A DNA stretch of 64,000 nt from contig NZ_JAIWOT010000001.1 in the NCBI RefSeq assembly GCF_021295335.1, forward strand, positions 1,863,001-1,927,000, in the 5' to 3' direction. Position 1 is the first letter of the stretch. Each line of letters opens with the position of its first letter. Below are positions 8,636-18,723 of the stretch, piece by piece. The notes under the pieces were generated by a model. The model was not told the DNA's origin, did not search any database, and was given only the letters and a program-made list of their open reading frames with translations. Source of the stretch: Komagataeibacter sp. FNDCF1 (GTDB taxonomy: Bacteria > Pseudomonadota > Alphaproteobacteria > Acetobacterales > Acetobacteraceae). The position numbers and the translations under genes are program-made.

Positions 8636-8693
8636 GGAAAAAATCCTTTCAGACAGAGTGGGAGTGACTGAGAATTCAATGGTCGGGTGCCCA

Positions 8694-9110
8694 TCACTGG
8701 ATGGGTGGTTCACCCGGTTTGGCCAGCAGGTAGGCGCTTTCGTGTTCATACCGGAAAAACCGGGAAGAGGATGAATAGGACTTGCGAAAGACGATATGCC
8801 CGACCATGCGGAACCCCGCCGCCTTCCAGGCATCGGCGAAGAGATCAATCCGGTTCCAGCCATAGAACGAAACAGCAAACCCGCCCCATTTCAGGACACG
8901 GTGCATCTGGTTGAAGGCTGGCCGGAGCCAGCGCGCATTGTCGTCGTTGCGAACCTTCCGCCCGTCCCTGCCCTGATAGTTCACCAGATAAGGCGGGTCT
9001 GTCAGGATGAAATCCACCGCATTGCGTGGGAGTGCGCGCATAAGCTGCACACTGTCGCCGTTAAGGATGGTATTGCGGAAATCGGTCTCCTTGGTGGTGT
9101 TGCCGGTCAT
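8694..9110 (-). CDS. DNA methyltransferase (N6-adenine/N4-cytosine type), C-terminus truncated
   Basis: The protein starts MTGNTTKETDFRNTILNGDS and has the catalytic motif DFILTDPPY followed by LVNYQGRDGRKVRNDD, WLRPAFNQMHRVLKWGGF and HIVFRKSYSSSSRFFRYEHE. This is the DPPY (motif IV) methyltransferase fold. It ends after AKPGEPPIQ at 138 residues; related proteins usually go on to a region with an HPTxKP-like motif, which is missing here. The truncation suggests loss of activity, in line with decay of the neighbouring mobilization genes. Confidence 0.75.
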   Translation of the reverse strand: MTGNTTKETDFRNTILNGDSVQLMRALPRNAVDFILTDPPYLVNYQGRDGRKVRNDDNARWLRPAFNQMHRVLKWGGFAVSFYGWNRIDLFADAWKAAGFRMVGHIVFRKSYSSSSRFFRYEHESAYLLAKPGEPPIQ

Positions 9111-9131
9111 GGTCTTTGCCCTTTGTTCCGC

Positions 9132-9178
9132 GAGGAACAGCCCCCGCTGTTCCTCTGCCTCGCGGCGAGCAGCGGGGG
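9132..9178. other. Overlapping alternative hairpins upstream of the methylase gene
   Basis: GAGGAACAG (9132-9140) is the exact inverted repeat of CTGTTCCTC (9147-9155). The loop of that hairpin, CCCCCGCTG (9141-9149), is itself the exact inverted repeat of CAGCGGGGG (9170-9178). The two pairings share bases and exclude each other. The element lies 22-70 bp upstream of the methylase ATG on the reverse strand. Function is unknown; a leader control element is one possibility. The rest of 9180-9380 shows no gene; a T-rich stretch lies at 9281-9300. Confidence 0.5.
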
Positions 9179-9395
9179 TGCAAACGGAGTGACGACTTCG
9201 CGGGGAACCGGCTGCACGGAGCGCAGCGAAGGAAGCTGGGCGGAAAACGTTACGAAGTGCGCCGTGGGCAGCGCCCCAAGTTTTTTCTCTTCTTTTTCAT
9301 CACATTTCGAACTTTCCACATCGCAACGTCGAATCTTGATGCAATACGGCAAGGATTCAGGATATTCTGAAGACCCGGCCGCAAGGAGGCTTGTT

Positions 9396-9689
9396 ATGTT
9401 TCCGCGTCCCGAGATAAATCCCGCGTTCCAAGATCTGGCCCCCACGGAGCCATTCCTGACGCCATATGATTTCAAGATGCTGGTCGTCTATCTTCGCCTG
9501 CTCGATGCGGCCGAAGACGAAGCAAACTGGAAAGAGGTCGCCCGGATCGTGCTGCGTCGTGATCCAGATGCCGATCCCGCCAGAACAAGGCGATGCCGGG
9601 AATCCCATCTCGCACGAGCAGAGTGGATGAGCCATACGGGCCATCGCCTACTACTGGCCACGGGAGCCGAGTGGCCGAGATACCATTGA
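9396..9689 (+). CDS. Short DUF2285-like conserved protein
   Basis: 97 residues: MFPRPEINPAFQDLAPTEPF, then LTPYDFKMLVVYLRLLDAAE, WKEVARIVLRRDPDADPART and SHLARAEWMSHTGHRLLL. I recognise this as the short protein often annotated DUF2285/DNA-binding that accompanies AlpA and RepA in alphaproteobacterial conjugative elements, though the family name is less certain than the type. A strong ribosome site AAGGAGG (9384-9390) sets the start. It is divergent from the methylase gene. No partner replication gene is next to it here, so it looks like a leftover of the decayed module. Confidence 0.55.
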   Translation: MFPRPEINPAFQDLAPTEPFLTPYDFKMLVVYLRLLDAAEDEANWKEVARIVLRRDPDADPARTRRCRESHLARAEWMSHTGHRLLLATGAEWPRYH

Positions 9690-10018
9690 CAGCCCGGAGA
9701 ATTGGGCTTGCCCTCGTGTGCATACGTCCAAGAAAGGGTTAGGATTTTCCAGGCGGGTTGACCGTAAGCCTCAAGACGTAAGTTCTGGTGAAATCGTCTT
9801 TCTTAAACATCGAGCAGTGCTGCCATAGCTTCGGCCCGCACGTAGGAAAAGCAGTCGCCGCCCAATGCCCATGCCAAATCGGATATGCGCATCCCGAGCA
9901 AAACCTACCTGCTTTGGTGCTACCAGTTCGCCCCTGATACTTGCGACATGGAGGAACTCATCCAGCTAGGTTTCCGCTTGGGCGGGACTGACCTGTTTCG
10001 GACCCTTCGGCACGTACC
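9690..10018. other. 329 bp without a recognisable gene
   Basis: No frame encodes anything I recognise; short open frames here are anti-sense or broken. The stretch ends at the left terminus of IS3 copy A and was probably separated from its original neighbour by that element, because the IS3 flanks do not match. Confidence 0.6.
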
Positions 10019-10088
10019 GGTAATCCCCCCATAAAAAGAGTGACTTTTGAATGAGAATTTTCTCAGCGTAAGAATTGAGGAGATTCTG

Positions 10089-10352
10089 ATGAAGAGTGAT
10101 CGCTTTACTGACGCACAGATCATGGGTGTGATCCGCCAGGCTGAGGGCGGTGTCCCGGTTCCTGACCTGTGTCGGGAGCATGGGATCAGCAACGCCACGT
10201 TTTACCGGTGGCGCGCGAAATATGGCGGTATGGATGCTTCGATGATCAGTCAGATGAAGGCTCTGGAAGAGGAGAACCGTCGGCTGAAGCGCATGTATGC
10301 GGATCTGAGCATGCAGACGGATATCCTGAAGGAAGCCCTTGGAAAAAAATGA
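10089..10352 (+). CDS. IS3-family OrfA, copy A
   Basis: 87 residues with a helix-turn-helix ([40 protein letters not shown]) and a leucine-zipper tail ([20 protein letters not shown]) ending LKEALGKK. It starts at the ATG after GAGGAG. The last codons form A AAA AAA TGA (10343-10352), a canonical -1 slippery heptamer that would yield an OrfAB fusion, the active transposase in this family. Confidence 0.93.
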   Translation: MKSDRFTDAQIMGVIRQAEGGVPVPDLCREHGISNATFYRWRAKYGGMDASMISQMKALEEENRRLKRMYADLSMQTDILKEALGKK

Positions 10353-11176
10353 AGCGGCCAGCCCAGCGCCGGGAACCGGCCGCACAGGCTGTGGCGCATC
10401 ATGGGGTCAGCATTGCGCTGGCCTGTCGGATTTTTGGGATATCCGAGACCTGCTTTCGCTATCGTCCGCGACTGGCAGCGGAGAACGACAGGATTGCCGA
10501 TCTTCTGGTGGGACTGACCCAGGCTCACAGGAGATGGGGATTTGGTCTGTGTTTCCTGTATCTGCGCAATGTGCAGGGACATGTCTGGAATCATAAGCGG
10601 GTTTATCGGATCTATCGGGAACTGGAACTCAACCTGCGGATTAAACCCCGCAAGCGTCTTGTTCGCGAAAAGCCTGAAAAGCTGTCGGTTCCGGCCCTTC
10701 CCAACACGGTCTGGTCCATGGATTTTATGGCGGACAGGCTTTTGGATGGGCGCGCTTTTCGGCTCCTGAACATTCTGGATGACTTCAATCGTGAAGGACT
10801 GGCGATCGAGGTTGATTTTTCCCTGCCGGCCTGTCGGGTTGTCCGCTGTCTGGAACAGGTTATGGAGTGGCGTGGCAGGCCAGAAGCTATCCGAATGGAT
10901 AATGGCCCTGAATATGTCAGTCATACGTTGGTTTCATGGGCCGGAAAACAGGGGATTACCCTGATCTATACGCAACCGGGTAATCCGCAGCAGAACGCCT
11001 ATATTGAACGTTACAATAGAACTGTCCGGCAGGAATGGCTGGAGCAGTATTTGTTTGAAAGCATTCAGGACGTGCAGGAGGTCGCAACACAATGGCTCTG
11101 GACATATAACCATGACAGACCCAACATGGGGAACAGCGGGCTAACCCCCGCCCAGAAACTAAAAACAGCTGCCTGA
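10349..11176 (+). CDS. IS3-family OrfB transposase (rve domain), copy A
   Basis: 275 residues in the -1 frame relative to orfA, overlapping it by 4 bp (ATGA). The DDE integrase domain is visible: [15 protein letters not shown] (first Asp), [12 protein letters not shown] (second Asp) and [20 protein letters not shown] (Glu), followed by WTYNHDRPN and the end GLTPAQKL. Nearly identical to the copy at 22598-23425; a few residues differ, for example HVWN versus QLWN. Confidence 0.93.
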   Translation: MKRPAQRREPAAQAVAHHGVSIALACRIFGISETCFRYRPRLAAENDRIADLLVGLTQAHRRWGFGLCFLYLRNVQGHVWNHKRVYRIYRELELNLRIKPRKRLVREKPEKLSVPALPNTVWSMDFMADRLLDGRAFRLLNILDDFNREGLAIEVDFSLPACRVVRCLEQVMEWRGRPEAIRMDNGPEYVSHTLVSWAGKQGITLIYTQPGNPQQNAYIERYNRTVRQEWLEQYLFESIQDVQEVATQWLWTYNHDRPNMGNSGLTPAQKLKTAA

Positions 11177-11215
11177 ATTCTCATTCAATGCCCCACTAAA
11201 AATGGGGGGATTACC

Positions 11216-11604
11216 GATTAACCACCAAGATCCACATGCTGGCCGACGCCCTGGGTCGACCGTTACGGTTCATTATCACCGGCGGTCAGGTTCATGACGC
11301 CACCCAGGCATCTGCATTGCTCGAAGGCCAGACTGCGGGCGCGGTAATCGCCGATAAGGCTTATGACAGCAATGGGTTCCGCGAACAGATTGCTGTCATG
11401 AACGCAGAGGCTATCATTCCGTCAAAACGGAACCGCAAGGTGTTCATCCCGCACGACCAGGCTCTTTACAAAGACCGAAACCGTATCGAGCGATGCTTCA
11501 ATCGCCTCAAACATTTTCGTCGTTTCGCAACGCGCTACGATCGCAGAACCATCCATTTCACAGGCTTCATTCATCTCGCAGCAGCCATGATCTGGGTCGC
11601 TTGA
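11216..11604 (+). pseudogene. IS5-family transposase, C-terminal fragment
   Basis: The frame is open from the IS3 right end and reads LTTKIHMLADALGRPLRFII, VIADKAYDSNGFREQI, AIIPSKRNRKVFIPHD, KDRNRIERCFNRLKHFRRFA and ends HLAAAMIWVA. This is the C-terminal half of an IS427-type IS5 transposase with second Asp and Glu regions. The N-terminal half was removed at the IS3 junction. The fragment at 6533-6891 belongs to a different IS5 subgroup, so the two are not halves of one gene. Confidence 0.85.
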
Positions 11605-11617
11605 ATGTCGATTAGCC

Positions 11618-12715
11618 CTAGTCACCTGAATCTGAAGTTCGGTTCATTGTCTTGTGACAAAAGCGCTTCACCGAGGCGAGGATCTGGTCGGCTGATTTGA
11701 CCCACCGATACGGCTTGGGATTTTCGTTATGTGCGTCGATAAAAGTTGTGATGTCGGCTTCGAGTTCAGTTGTTGACCGATGCACGCCGCGTTGGAGTTG
11801 CTTGCGCGTCAGTTCGGCGAACCAGCGCTCTACCTGATTGATCCAGGAAGCCGAGGTGGGTGTGAAGTGAACATGCCAATGCGGGCGGCGTGCGAGCCAT
11901 GTCTTGATCGTGGTCGTTTTATGCGTGGCGTAGTTGTCCATCACGAGATGAACATCCAGGCCAGCAGGGATCTCAGCGTCGATACATTTCAGGAAGTCCA
12001 GAAATTCCGTGGTACGATGACGTTTGTAGCATTTGCCGATCACCGCACCTGTTGCGATGTCGAGGGCTGCAAACAGCGACGTCGTGCCGTTCCGGAGATA
12101 GGTATGGGTACGTCGTTCCGGCACGCCCGGTGCCATAGGCAGGACTGGCTGTTCGCGGTCCAGCGCCTGGATCTGGGATTTCTCGTCGACGCACAGCACG
12201 ATCGCACGGTTCGGTGGCGACATGTAAAGACCGACAATATCCCGAACCTTGTCGACAAATAGCGGGTCCGTCGACAGTTTGAAGGTTTCGGCCCGATGCG
12301 GCTGCAGACCGAAGGCGCTCCAGATCCGGCGGATGGTCGTATGCGACAGGCCGATCTCGGCAGCCATGGAACGGATCGACCAGTGCGTCGCGTCTTTGGG
12401 CGTTGTGTTCAGCGTGCGCTCGATGACCTGCGTAACCTGCGCGTCCGACACCGTGCGGGGCCGGCCGGCACGATATTCGTCGGTCAGGCCTTCAATGCCA
12501 TCTTCGACAAACCGCCGCCGCCATTTGCCGACGGTGTGCTCATGTACCCCCAGGCGTGCAGCGACTTCCTTGCTCTGCAAGCCTTCGGCGCAGAGCAGAA
12601 CCATCCGGCAGCGATCCGACAATGACCGCGGCGCCTTGTGACGCCGGACCTGCCCTTCAAGAAACGTCCGCGCCTGCGGACGCAGTACTACCTGACCTGC
12701 CTGTCGTCCCGCCAT
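11618..12715 (-). CDS. IS630-family transposase (365 aa)
   Basis: The N-terminal helix-turn-helix has [20 protein letters not shown] and [20 protein letters not shown]. The DDE domain has [19 protein letters not shown] (first Asp), [16 protein letters not shown] (second Asp) and [19 protein letters not shown] (Glu). All catalytic residues are present and the length is normal. The last codon is completed by the duplicated target TA: the stop TAG lies at 11618-11620, outside the element proper. Confidence 0.93.
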   Translation of the reverse strand: MAGRQAGQVVLRPQARTFLEGQVRRHKAPRSLSDRCRMVLLCAEGLQSKEVAARLGVHEHTVGKWRRRFVEDGIEGLTDEYRAGRPRTVSDAQVTQVIERTLNTTPKDATHWSIRSMAAEIGLSHTTIRRIWSAFGLQPHRAETFKLSTDPLFVDKVRDIVGLYMSPPNRAIVLCVDEKSQIQALDREQPVLPMAPGVPERRTHTYLRNGTTSLFAALDIATGAVIGKCYKRHRTTEFLDFLKCIDAEIPAGLDVHLVMDNYATHKTTTIKTWLARRPHWHVHFTPTSASWINQVERWFAELTRKQLQRGVHRSTTELEADITTFIDAHNENPKPYRWVKSADQILASVKRFCHKTMNRTSDSGD

Positions 12716-12779
12716 CGTTCTGCTCCCGTCAGTGCGACAGGAATATCATATAATGATGCTTATTTCAGTTCCAGGTGAC
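11621..12779 (-). mobile_element. IS630-family element, flanked by TA
   Basis: Inverted ends GTCACCTG (11621-11628) and CAGGTGAC (12772-12779) are bordered by TA on each side (11619-11620, 12780-12781); both borders read CTAG. Length 1159 bp. It sits between an IS5 fragment and the region upstream of the SulP gene. Confidence 0.9.
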
Positions 12780-12781
12780 TA

Positions 12782-13012
12782 GTCAGTCCTCCCAAGACGA
12801 TAATGCCGCAGCAGCAGTCAACGTTGTGTTGGCTGGTCTGTCTTCTCGGGTTGTCCTCATGTGGGTGTTTCACAAGAGGTTCCCGACCATAAGGTGGGTT
12901 GCATCGCCCTCACGACCTGACTACCCTGCAAGCACCATTGCCGCGTCGGGCCACAATACGACGACACCTTATTGAGCGTGCTTACTACCTAGAGAGGTTT
13001 CGAAAAAACGCC
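12782..13012. other. Upstream region of the SulP gene
   Basis: 231 bp with no gene. It holds the presumed promoter and the AGAGAGG ribosome site (12991-12997) for the SulP gene. An open frame runs in from 12899, but its residues up to 13012 are rich in Arg/His and do not resemble a transporter N-terminus. Confidence 0.5.
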
Positions 13013-14467
13013 ATGAACTTTGCGACTTATCGGTCGCAGTGGGCTTATAACCCGCTGCGCGAGGTGCTGGCCGGAATGGTCGGCACCTTCGCCCTCATTC
13101 CCGAGGTCATTGCTTTCTCCTACGTTGCCGGCGTCTCTCCCGCCGTCTCCCTTTTCGCGTCATTTGTCATTAGCGTCGCCATTTCCATCACCGGTGGCCG
13201 CCCGGGAATGATCTCAGGGGCGGCGGGTTCCGTGGCCCTCGTAGCTGCGGCCCTCGTGCATAGCTACGGGCTTCAATACCTTCTCGTCGCGACATTACTG
13301 GCGGGCGGACTACAGATCATTTTCGGTGCGCTTGGCTTTCAGGTCATTATGCGCTTCGTATCGGCTGAGGTCCGCACCGGCTTTGTGAATGCTCTCGCGA
13401 TCCTGATCTTTTCGGCACAGTTACCACAAATGCTTCATGTGACGTGGCACACGTATGCACTGATTGCCCTTGGGCTTGCTATCATCTATCTCATGCCACG
13501 GATATCAAACCTGATACCGTCGCCCCTGATCTGTATCGTAGTTCTGACAGGCATCACGATGTGGTATCCAATGCCGGTGCACACTGTCTCTGATCTGGGC
13601 ACGCTGCCGACAGGCCTTCCTGCTTTTACGATCCCCCACGTACCATTCAATCTGGCCACACTGAAAATTGTGTTTCCCTATGCCCTTGCGATGGCATCTG
13701 TGGGTCTCCTTGAATCTCTCATGACAGCAGGTGTCGTGGATGATGAGACCGACACGCACGGTGATCCCAGAATGGAATGCGTAGGTCTTGGTGTTTCGAA
13801 TGTGTTTGTAGGACTGTTCGGCGGCATCGCCGGGTGCGGTATGGTAGGCCAGACAGTCGGCAATCTTCGGTACGGCGGTCAAGGACGTCTGTCGACCTTT
13901 ACTGCCGGCGCTTTCCTGCTGTTTCTGATGGTCATGCTGCATACTTATGTCGCCCGCATTCCAATGGCTGCTCTTGTCGCCATTATGTGCATGGTCTCAA
14001 TCAGCACATTCTCGTGGTCGTCCCTGCGTGATCTTGCGCGTTTTCCAAAGCTCTCAAGCCTCGTCATGGTCGTAACCGTTGCCGTGACTGTCGCATCCTC
14101 GGATCTGGCTCTAGGTGTGCTTGTCGGTGTTCTGCTCAGTGGTGTGTTCTTTGCCTGGTCTGTGACGCATTTGATGCACGTCAAAAAGATCAGAGAAGAG
14201 GGTACGGATATCTACGAGGTTGAGGGACAGGTTTTCTTTGCTTCGTCTGACCTTCTTCACGATCAGATCGACTTCAGGACCAATGCGCGCCGGGTCGTCA
14301 TCAGGCTGAACAACGCCCATTTCTGGGACGTGACCTCGGTGGCTATGATTGAGAAGATCGTATCCAAACTCAAGGCTCGCGACATTGAAGTTGAAATCGA
14401 GGGCTTGCATGCGCTCCGGCATGGCATCGTCATGCGGTTGACCAGTGAAAAGCTCCTGACCACCTGA
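13013..14467 (+). CDS. SulP-family anion transporter with STAS domain
   Basis: 484 residues from the ATG at 13013. The N-terminal 400 residues form about 10-12 membrane segments with the SulP signature region YNPLREVLAGMVGTFALIPE, FSYVAGVSPAVSLFASF and ISITGGRPGMISGAAGSVAL, later FGGIAGCGMVGQTVGNLRYG. The last 90 residues are a STAS domain (VEGQVFFASSDLLHDQ, RVVIRLNNAHFWDVTSVAMI). SulP proteins carry sulfate, bicarbonate or other anions by symport or exchange at the inner membrane; the substrate cannot be read from sequence. It lies upstream of a cluster with an SsuD-like monooxygenase, so sulfate/sulfite traffic is possible but unproven. Confidence 0.9.
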   Translation: MNFATYRSQWAYNPLREVLAGMVGTFALIPEVIAFSYVAGVSPAVSLFASFVISVAISITGGRPGMISGAAGSVALVAAALVHSYGLQYLLVATLLAGGLQIIFGALGFQVIMRFVSAEVRTGFVNALAILIFSAQLPQMLHVTWHTYALIALGLAIIYLMPRISNLIPSPLICIVVLTGITMWYPMPVHTVSDLGTLPTGLPAFTIPHVPFNLATLKIVFPYALAMASVGLLESLMTAGVVDDETDTHGDPRMECVGLGVSNVFVGLFGGIAGCGMVGQTVGNLRYGGQGRLSTFTAGAFLLFLMVMLHTYVARIPMAALVAIMCMVSISTFSWSSLRDLARFPKLSSLVMVVTVAVTVASSDLALGVLVGVLLSGVFFAWSVTHLMHVKKIREEGTDIYEVEGQVFFASSDLLHDQIDFRTNARRVVIRLNNAHFWDVTSVAMIEKIVSKLKARDIEVEIEGLHALRHGIVMRLTSEKLLTT

Positions 14468-15079
14468 TAAACTTCTAGCATTACTTTGGCAGAATGCGTT
14501 GCGGGGTCTGGAGTAGAAGGTTCCGCTACTTCTGCGATGACGTCTTCAATCCGTTGTTCAAGTTCGCTGGCCCGGAAGGCATCACTCTCCTCCAACTCGT
14601 TGGTATAGAGATCATGCGCGCGCTGACGTTTTCATTCGTGTCTACGTCAAGAACATATGAGAAATACGTGAAATAGGCGGCCATCGGGACAACCTCTGCG
14701 TAAAGAATAAGCCCCGAACACGTCAGGGCTTTCGCTAGAGACATGACAGAAATTACGCTTCTGGTCTCAGACACGCTCCATGATCTGCCGGGTCTTACCT
14801 TCCTGGTCGAAGCGCATTGCCCTGATTGCTCTTGGTTCGGACGAACGACGCGATGCCCTGAACGAAGTCAAACACGCTTTCCGGCGGGTTCAGGGCAACG
14901 CACTGGACGTTTCCGGCAAGTGAGTCGTCCTCGGCCTGGGTCGTCGTCTGTGCTTGATGAAGCAGACACTCGTGGAATTGATAAAATCACGCTAACAACT
15001 ATCATATGATGTGCAATATTCTATTGACTGCGTTTTTATGAGCATATAAATATTTCACCTGAAACAACAGGCATTAAAA
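14468..15079. other. 612 bp intergenic, no convincing gene
   Basis: Short open frames on both strands have no recognisable product. One plus-strand stretch near 14812-14924 reads RIALIALGSDERRDALNEVK and then HAFRRVQGNALDVSGK before a stop, which looks protein-like and may be the tail of a lost gene. From about 15000 the sequence is AT-rich (TATAAATATTTC at 15044-15055) and probably contains the promoter of the TonB-receptor gene. Confidence 0.5.
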
Positions 15080-17423
15080 GTGACATATCTATCCGACAGT
15101 TTAGATTCATGCGTTCGCCGCCATACTCAGCACTCATGCCAATTCTTACTGGCGATGAGCGTCGTATGTTTTAGCCTATCGACTACTCAGGTTTTTGCAG
15201 CAGAAAATGAGGCCTCCATAAAGCCTCTTTCTTCTTCAGATAAAAGCCTAAATCCAGAAAAATCAGCAGTTTCCAGAGGCGATGAGCAGATTACAGTCAC
15301 TGTCCGACGTCGCAGCGAACCCCTGCAGAAGGTGCCTGTTGCTACCTCCGTTTTCACATCCAAAGAAGCCGCACGGAACAATGTGCATGATCTTCAGGGT
15401 ATCTTCCAGTTCATTCCGTCGGCAAATTTTCGAACCAGCGCATCTTCGAAAGATAGAACTGTTTTCGTTCGTGGAATAGGTACTATTTCCACATCTCCGG
15501 GCGTAGAACCTTCCGTCTCGACCGTGGTGGATGGTGTTGTTCTGGCGCGGTCGGGGCAGGCAACTGCGGACCTTCTCGATCTTGACCACATTGAGGTTCT
15601 GCGCGGTCCACAAGGTACATTGTTCGGCAAGAATGCTTCAGCCGGTGCAGTTAACATTGTCACCTCAGCACCGACAGAAGCCTTTCATGCTCATGCAGAT
15701 GCGTCTTACTTTTCGGGAGATGAATACCGCCTGAGCGCAGGAGCATCAGGAACACTTGTTCCGTCAAAACTGACGGCTAATGCCTCTTTCCTGGTCGGCG
15801 GTTATACCGGCAACGTCCGTAACCTCCGCACCAGCGAAACTGTCAACGGCTATCAGCATCGTGGTGCCAGAACCAAGTTTGCGTGGACACCAGACGGTCA
15901 GACACGCGTCACACTAGGTCTGGATTACATGTACTCCAACGATGCTGTGCCTAATGGGGTATTTTCTTCTACCTCCCACGTTACCTACCCAACCGGGATT
16001 GTGACTGGAAATTCGGCTCTCGCTCAGGCTCTGACATCAGAAGGCATTCACCCTTCTTCCAATAATACGCGTGTCAGCAACAATACCCTCAGCAAATCAA
16101 TTGATCATAACGGCGGCGCGTCCATCACACTTGATCGGAAATTTGGCGGTTATACCCTGACCTCCATTTCTGCGTATCGACGCTGGCAAAACACACAGGA
16201 TCAGGATTACGACCAACTCTCGCAGGCCTATGCTTCCCTTCCACAGTTGGCAGATCATGGGTGGCTTGATTTCTGGCAGGCTTCGCAGGAGGTTCGTATT
16301 GCCTCCCCGAAAGGCCATTTTTTCGATTACGTAGCAGGCCTGTATTATCTTCCTTCATACGTCCGATTCAGAGACGTATGATCGCTCACTGCAACCTTAT
16401 GGTGAGCCGGCATCTTCCGGTCATGCGCATTTCGGGACAACAGGAAACAACTACGCAGCCTTCGCAGAGGGCAACCTTAATTTCACAAAGAATTTTCGGG
16501 CTATCCTCGGTCTTCGCCTTCTGAGAGACGACCTCGATTATCGCTTCGCACGAACATCAACGTCCGCAGCAGCTGTCACCGGCATACGCCCTGATTATGC
16601 GTCCAAAGGTTCCACAGCTCATAACGGATATGTCGACCGGCTCGGCCTGCAATATGACATCAGTCGTGACATTCATGCCTATTTTACTTATTCCCACGGC
16701 TATAAGGGGCCAGCCTACAATGTGTTCTTCAATATGCAGAACACCGATGCAAAAGCTTTACGTCCAGAACAGAACAACAGCTTCGAACTCGGCCTGAAAT
16801 CACAATTCCTGCATCGCCGGATCACCGCCAATTTTGCAGCTTTTATTGAGGACTTTTCAAACTATCAGGCCAATTTCCTCGACACTGTTTCCGGGGCCAC
16901 CGTTACCCGCCTTATCAACGCCGGAACAGTCTCAAGCAAGGGTGTGGAAGGCGACATCACTGCACGCCCCTTCCGTTATCTGACTGTCGGTGGCAATTTC
17001 GCCTATACTTACGCGACGGTTGATCATTTCAACTGCCCCGCAGGTGCACCGCTGTCCTGCAATGTGAACGGCCAGCCTCTGCCTTTCGCGCCACGGTGGA
17101 AATTTGTTCTGAACGCGGACTACACCCGGCCATTAAATGATCGTTTCACGCTCTCGCTTGACAGCGATTATACATGGCAGAGTCGCACCCAGTATTCTCT
17201 GACGGAAACACCCGACACCATTCAGAAGGCTTATGGAATCTGGAATTTGAGTACCACCATTGAGGACACAAAACACCATCTCCGCCTCACTCTGGTCATG
17301 CGCAACGCGATCAACACACATTACTCATCTTATATGAGTTATGGGAGCCTTGGCGGCGTCACAAATTGGCTCCCACGGGATTACGGTCGTTATGGTGGCT
17401 TCACCCTACACAAGGATTTCTGA
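15080..17423 (+). pseudogene. TonB-dependent outer-membrane receptor, one frameshift
   Basis: The first frame (15080-16381, GTG start) has a signal peptide ending in TTQVFAAENE, a plug domain (EQITVTVRRRSEPLQKVPVA, TVFVRGIGTISTSPGVEPS, IEVLRGPQGTLFGKNASAGA) and early barrel strands. After AGLYYL near 16360 the barrel continues in the +1 frame (HTSDSETYDRSLQPYGE, YSHGYKGPAYNVFFNM, LRPEQNNSFELGLKSQF) to the C-terminal aromatic end GGFTLHKDF at 17423. One extra base in the CTTCCTT stretch (about 16353-16362) explains the break. Joined length near 780 aa is normal. Such receptors import siderophores, sugars or other substrates using TonB energy. A sequencing error is possible. Confidence 0.85.
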
Positions 17424-17427
17424 GCCG

Positions 17428-18723
17428 ATGAATATACGGCTCTCCAGTGCAGAAAAGGCCGATAAAAAGACGGAAACAGCCACCTTGAAAAGACAGTCCA
17501 TTCTGATGCCGTCTCTCCTGTTCATGATCGGTATCATCGCCTACGCAGATCGCCAGATCATTGCTTTGCTCAAGCCGGAACTCGATCGCACTTTCGGCTG
17601 GACAGCCACCGACTACGCGTCAATCTCTTCCTGGTCTCAGGCCGCAATTGCGATCAGTCTTCTGACCAGCGGCTGGCTTGTCGATCGCCTGGGGTTAAAA
17701 AAGACCCTTGGTGCAGGGCTGACAGGGTGGAGCATCGCCACCATCCTCCACGCTGCCGTCCGGACCATACCCGGCTTTGTGGCTGTTCGGGTGGCCTTGG
17801 GGTTCTTCGAAGGTGTCGGAACCCCCGCCAGCATGAAAGCTATCAGAACTACGTTCGCTCGCGATGCTCAGGGCCGCATCATCGGCCTGCTCAACGCAGC
17901 ACCCAACCTCGCAGCAATGGCGACCCCACTGATGGTGGCCTTTCTGTTTCCCCTGGTAGGATGGCGGGGCACCATTGTCACAGTTGGCGCGTCAGGTCTG
18001 GTCTGTGCTGTTTTGTGGTTCCGTTTTGCCCTGCCAGGACAATTCGAAACGACCACTGCGCCAGACCATGATACAGCGCACTCCGGACTGCCCGTCTGGC
18101 GTTCTGTCACAGGCTTCGCTTTGGGAAAATTACTGACCGACCCGGTCTGGTGGTTTCTGCTGTTCTGGTTGCCAGACCTGCTCCACCGACGCTTTGAACT
18201 AGGTCCGTCGTCCATGGGCTTTCCGCTGGCCATCGCATATGGAATGGCCGGCATAGGCTCCATTCTCGGCGGTTACGCACCTTTTTTGCTGATGCGCGCC
18301 GGACTGACACACGAAACATCCCGACGAGTCATCATGGCTCTTGCAGCACTCTGCGTGCTGCCACTTCCTCTCCTTCTAACGACATCAAGCCTCACTTTCG
18401 GTGTTATCATATGCGGGCTAACACTTGCCGCACATCAGGCGTTCGCCACCAACCTGTTCGGCTTCATTACGGAGTGGGCGCCTGCCCGCATCACAGGTCG
18501 CGCAACCGGAGTTGGAGCTTTCGCCGGAAACATCAGCGGGGCGCTTATGCTTCATCTTGTGGGACGTTTCGCTGCCCCAAGCCATTCATTGCTTCCGGTT
18601 TTCAGTTATTGCGCAGTTGCCTACATTCTAGGGTGGTTGTCTCTGGCCCTCTTTGCTCCAGTCCGGCAGTTGTTATCCAAACCAAAAACTTCGGAACTTA
18701 ACCTTCCAGTTCCGACAACCTGA
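17428..18723 (+). CDS. MFS transporter (ACS/sugar-acid type)
   Basis: 431 residues with 12 predicted membrane segments. Motifs: YADRQIIALLKPELDRTFGW near the first segment, GWLVDRLGLKKTLGAG (MFS signature between segments 2 and 3), ALGFFEGVGTPASMKAIRTT, and VGWRGTIVTVGASGL. The pattern resembles the anion:cation symporter family that takes up hexuronates and other organic anions. The start at 17428 follows the TonB-receptor stop by 4 bp, so the two belong to one transcription unit: outer and inner membrane uptake of the same compound. The 3' end overlaps the convergent oxidoreductase gene by 26 bp. Confidence 0.88.
   Translation: MNIRLSSAEKADKKTETATLKRQSILMPSLLFMIGIIAYADRQIIALLKPELDRTFGWTATDYASISSWSQAAIAISLLTSGWLVDRLGLKKTLGAGLTGWSIATILHAAVRTIPGFVAVRVALGFFEGVGTPASMKAIRTTFARDAQGRIIGLLNAAPNLAAMATPLMVAFLFPLVGWRGTIVTVGASGLVCAVLWFRFALPGQFETTTAPDHDTAHSGLPVWRSVTGFALGKLLTDPVWWFLLFWLPDLLHRRFELGPSSMGFPLAIAYGMAGIGSILGGYAPFLLMRAGLTHETSRRVIMALAALCVLPLPLLLTTSSLTFGVIICGLTLAAHQAFATNLFGFITEWAPARITGRATGVGAFAGNISGALMLHLVGRFAAPSHSLLPVFSYCAVAYILGWLSLALFAPVRQLLSKPKTSELNLPVPTT

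Larger units (their letters stand above)
10019..11215 (+). mobile_element. IS3-family element, copy A
   Basis: Termini GGTAATCCCCCCAT (left) and its inverse ATGGGGGGATTACC (right) enclose 1197 bp with orfA and orfB. The copy at 22559-23755 has the same length and ends, in the opposite orientation. Flanking triplets are ACC on the left and GAT on the right, so the 3-bp duplication expected of IS3 elements is absent. This suggests recombination or deletion after insertion. Confidence 0.9.

Noticed and set aside
6533-11604. The two IS5 fragments as halves of one gene split by later insertions
   Set aside because: Their motifs belong to different IS5 subgroups and they are in opposite orientation with no matching break.
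14743-15009. 88-aa frame upstream of the TonB receptor
   Set aside because: No domain, mixed composition, and it overlaps a more protein-like stretch in another frame; not a credible gene.
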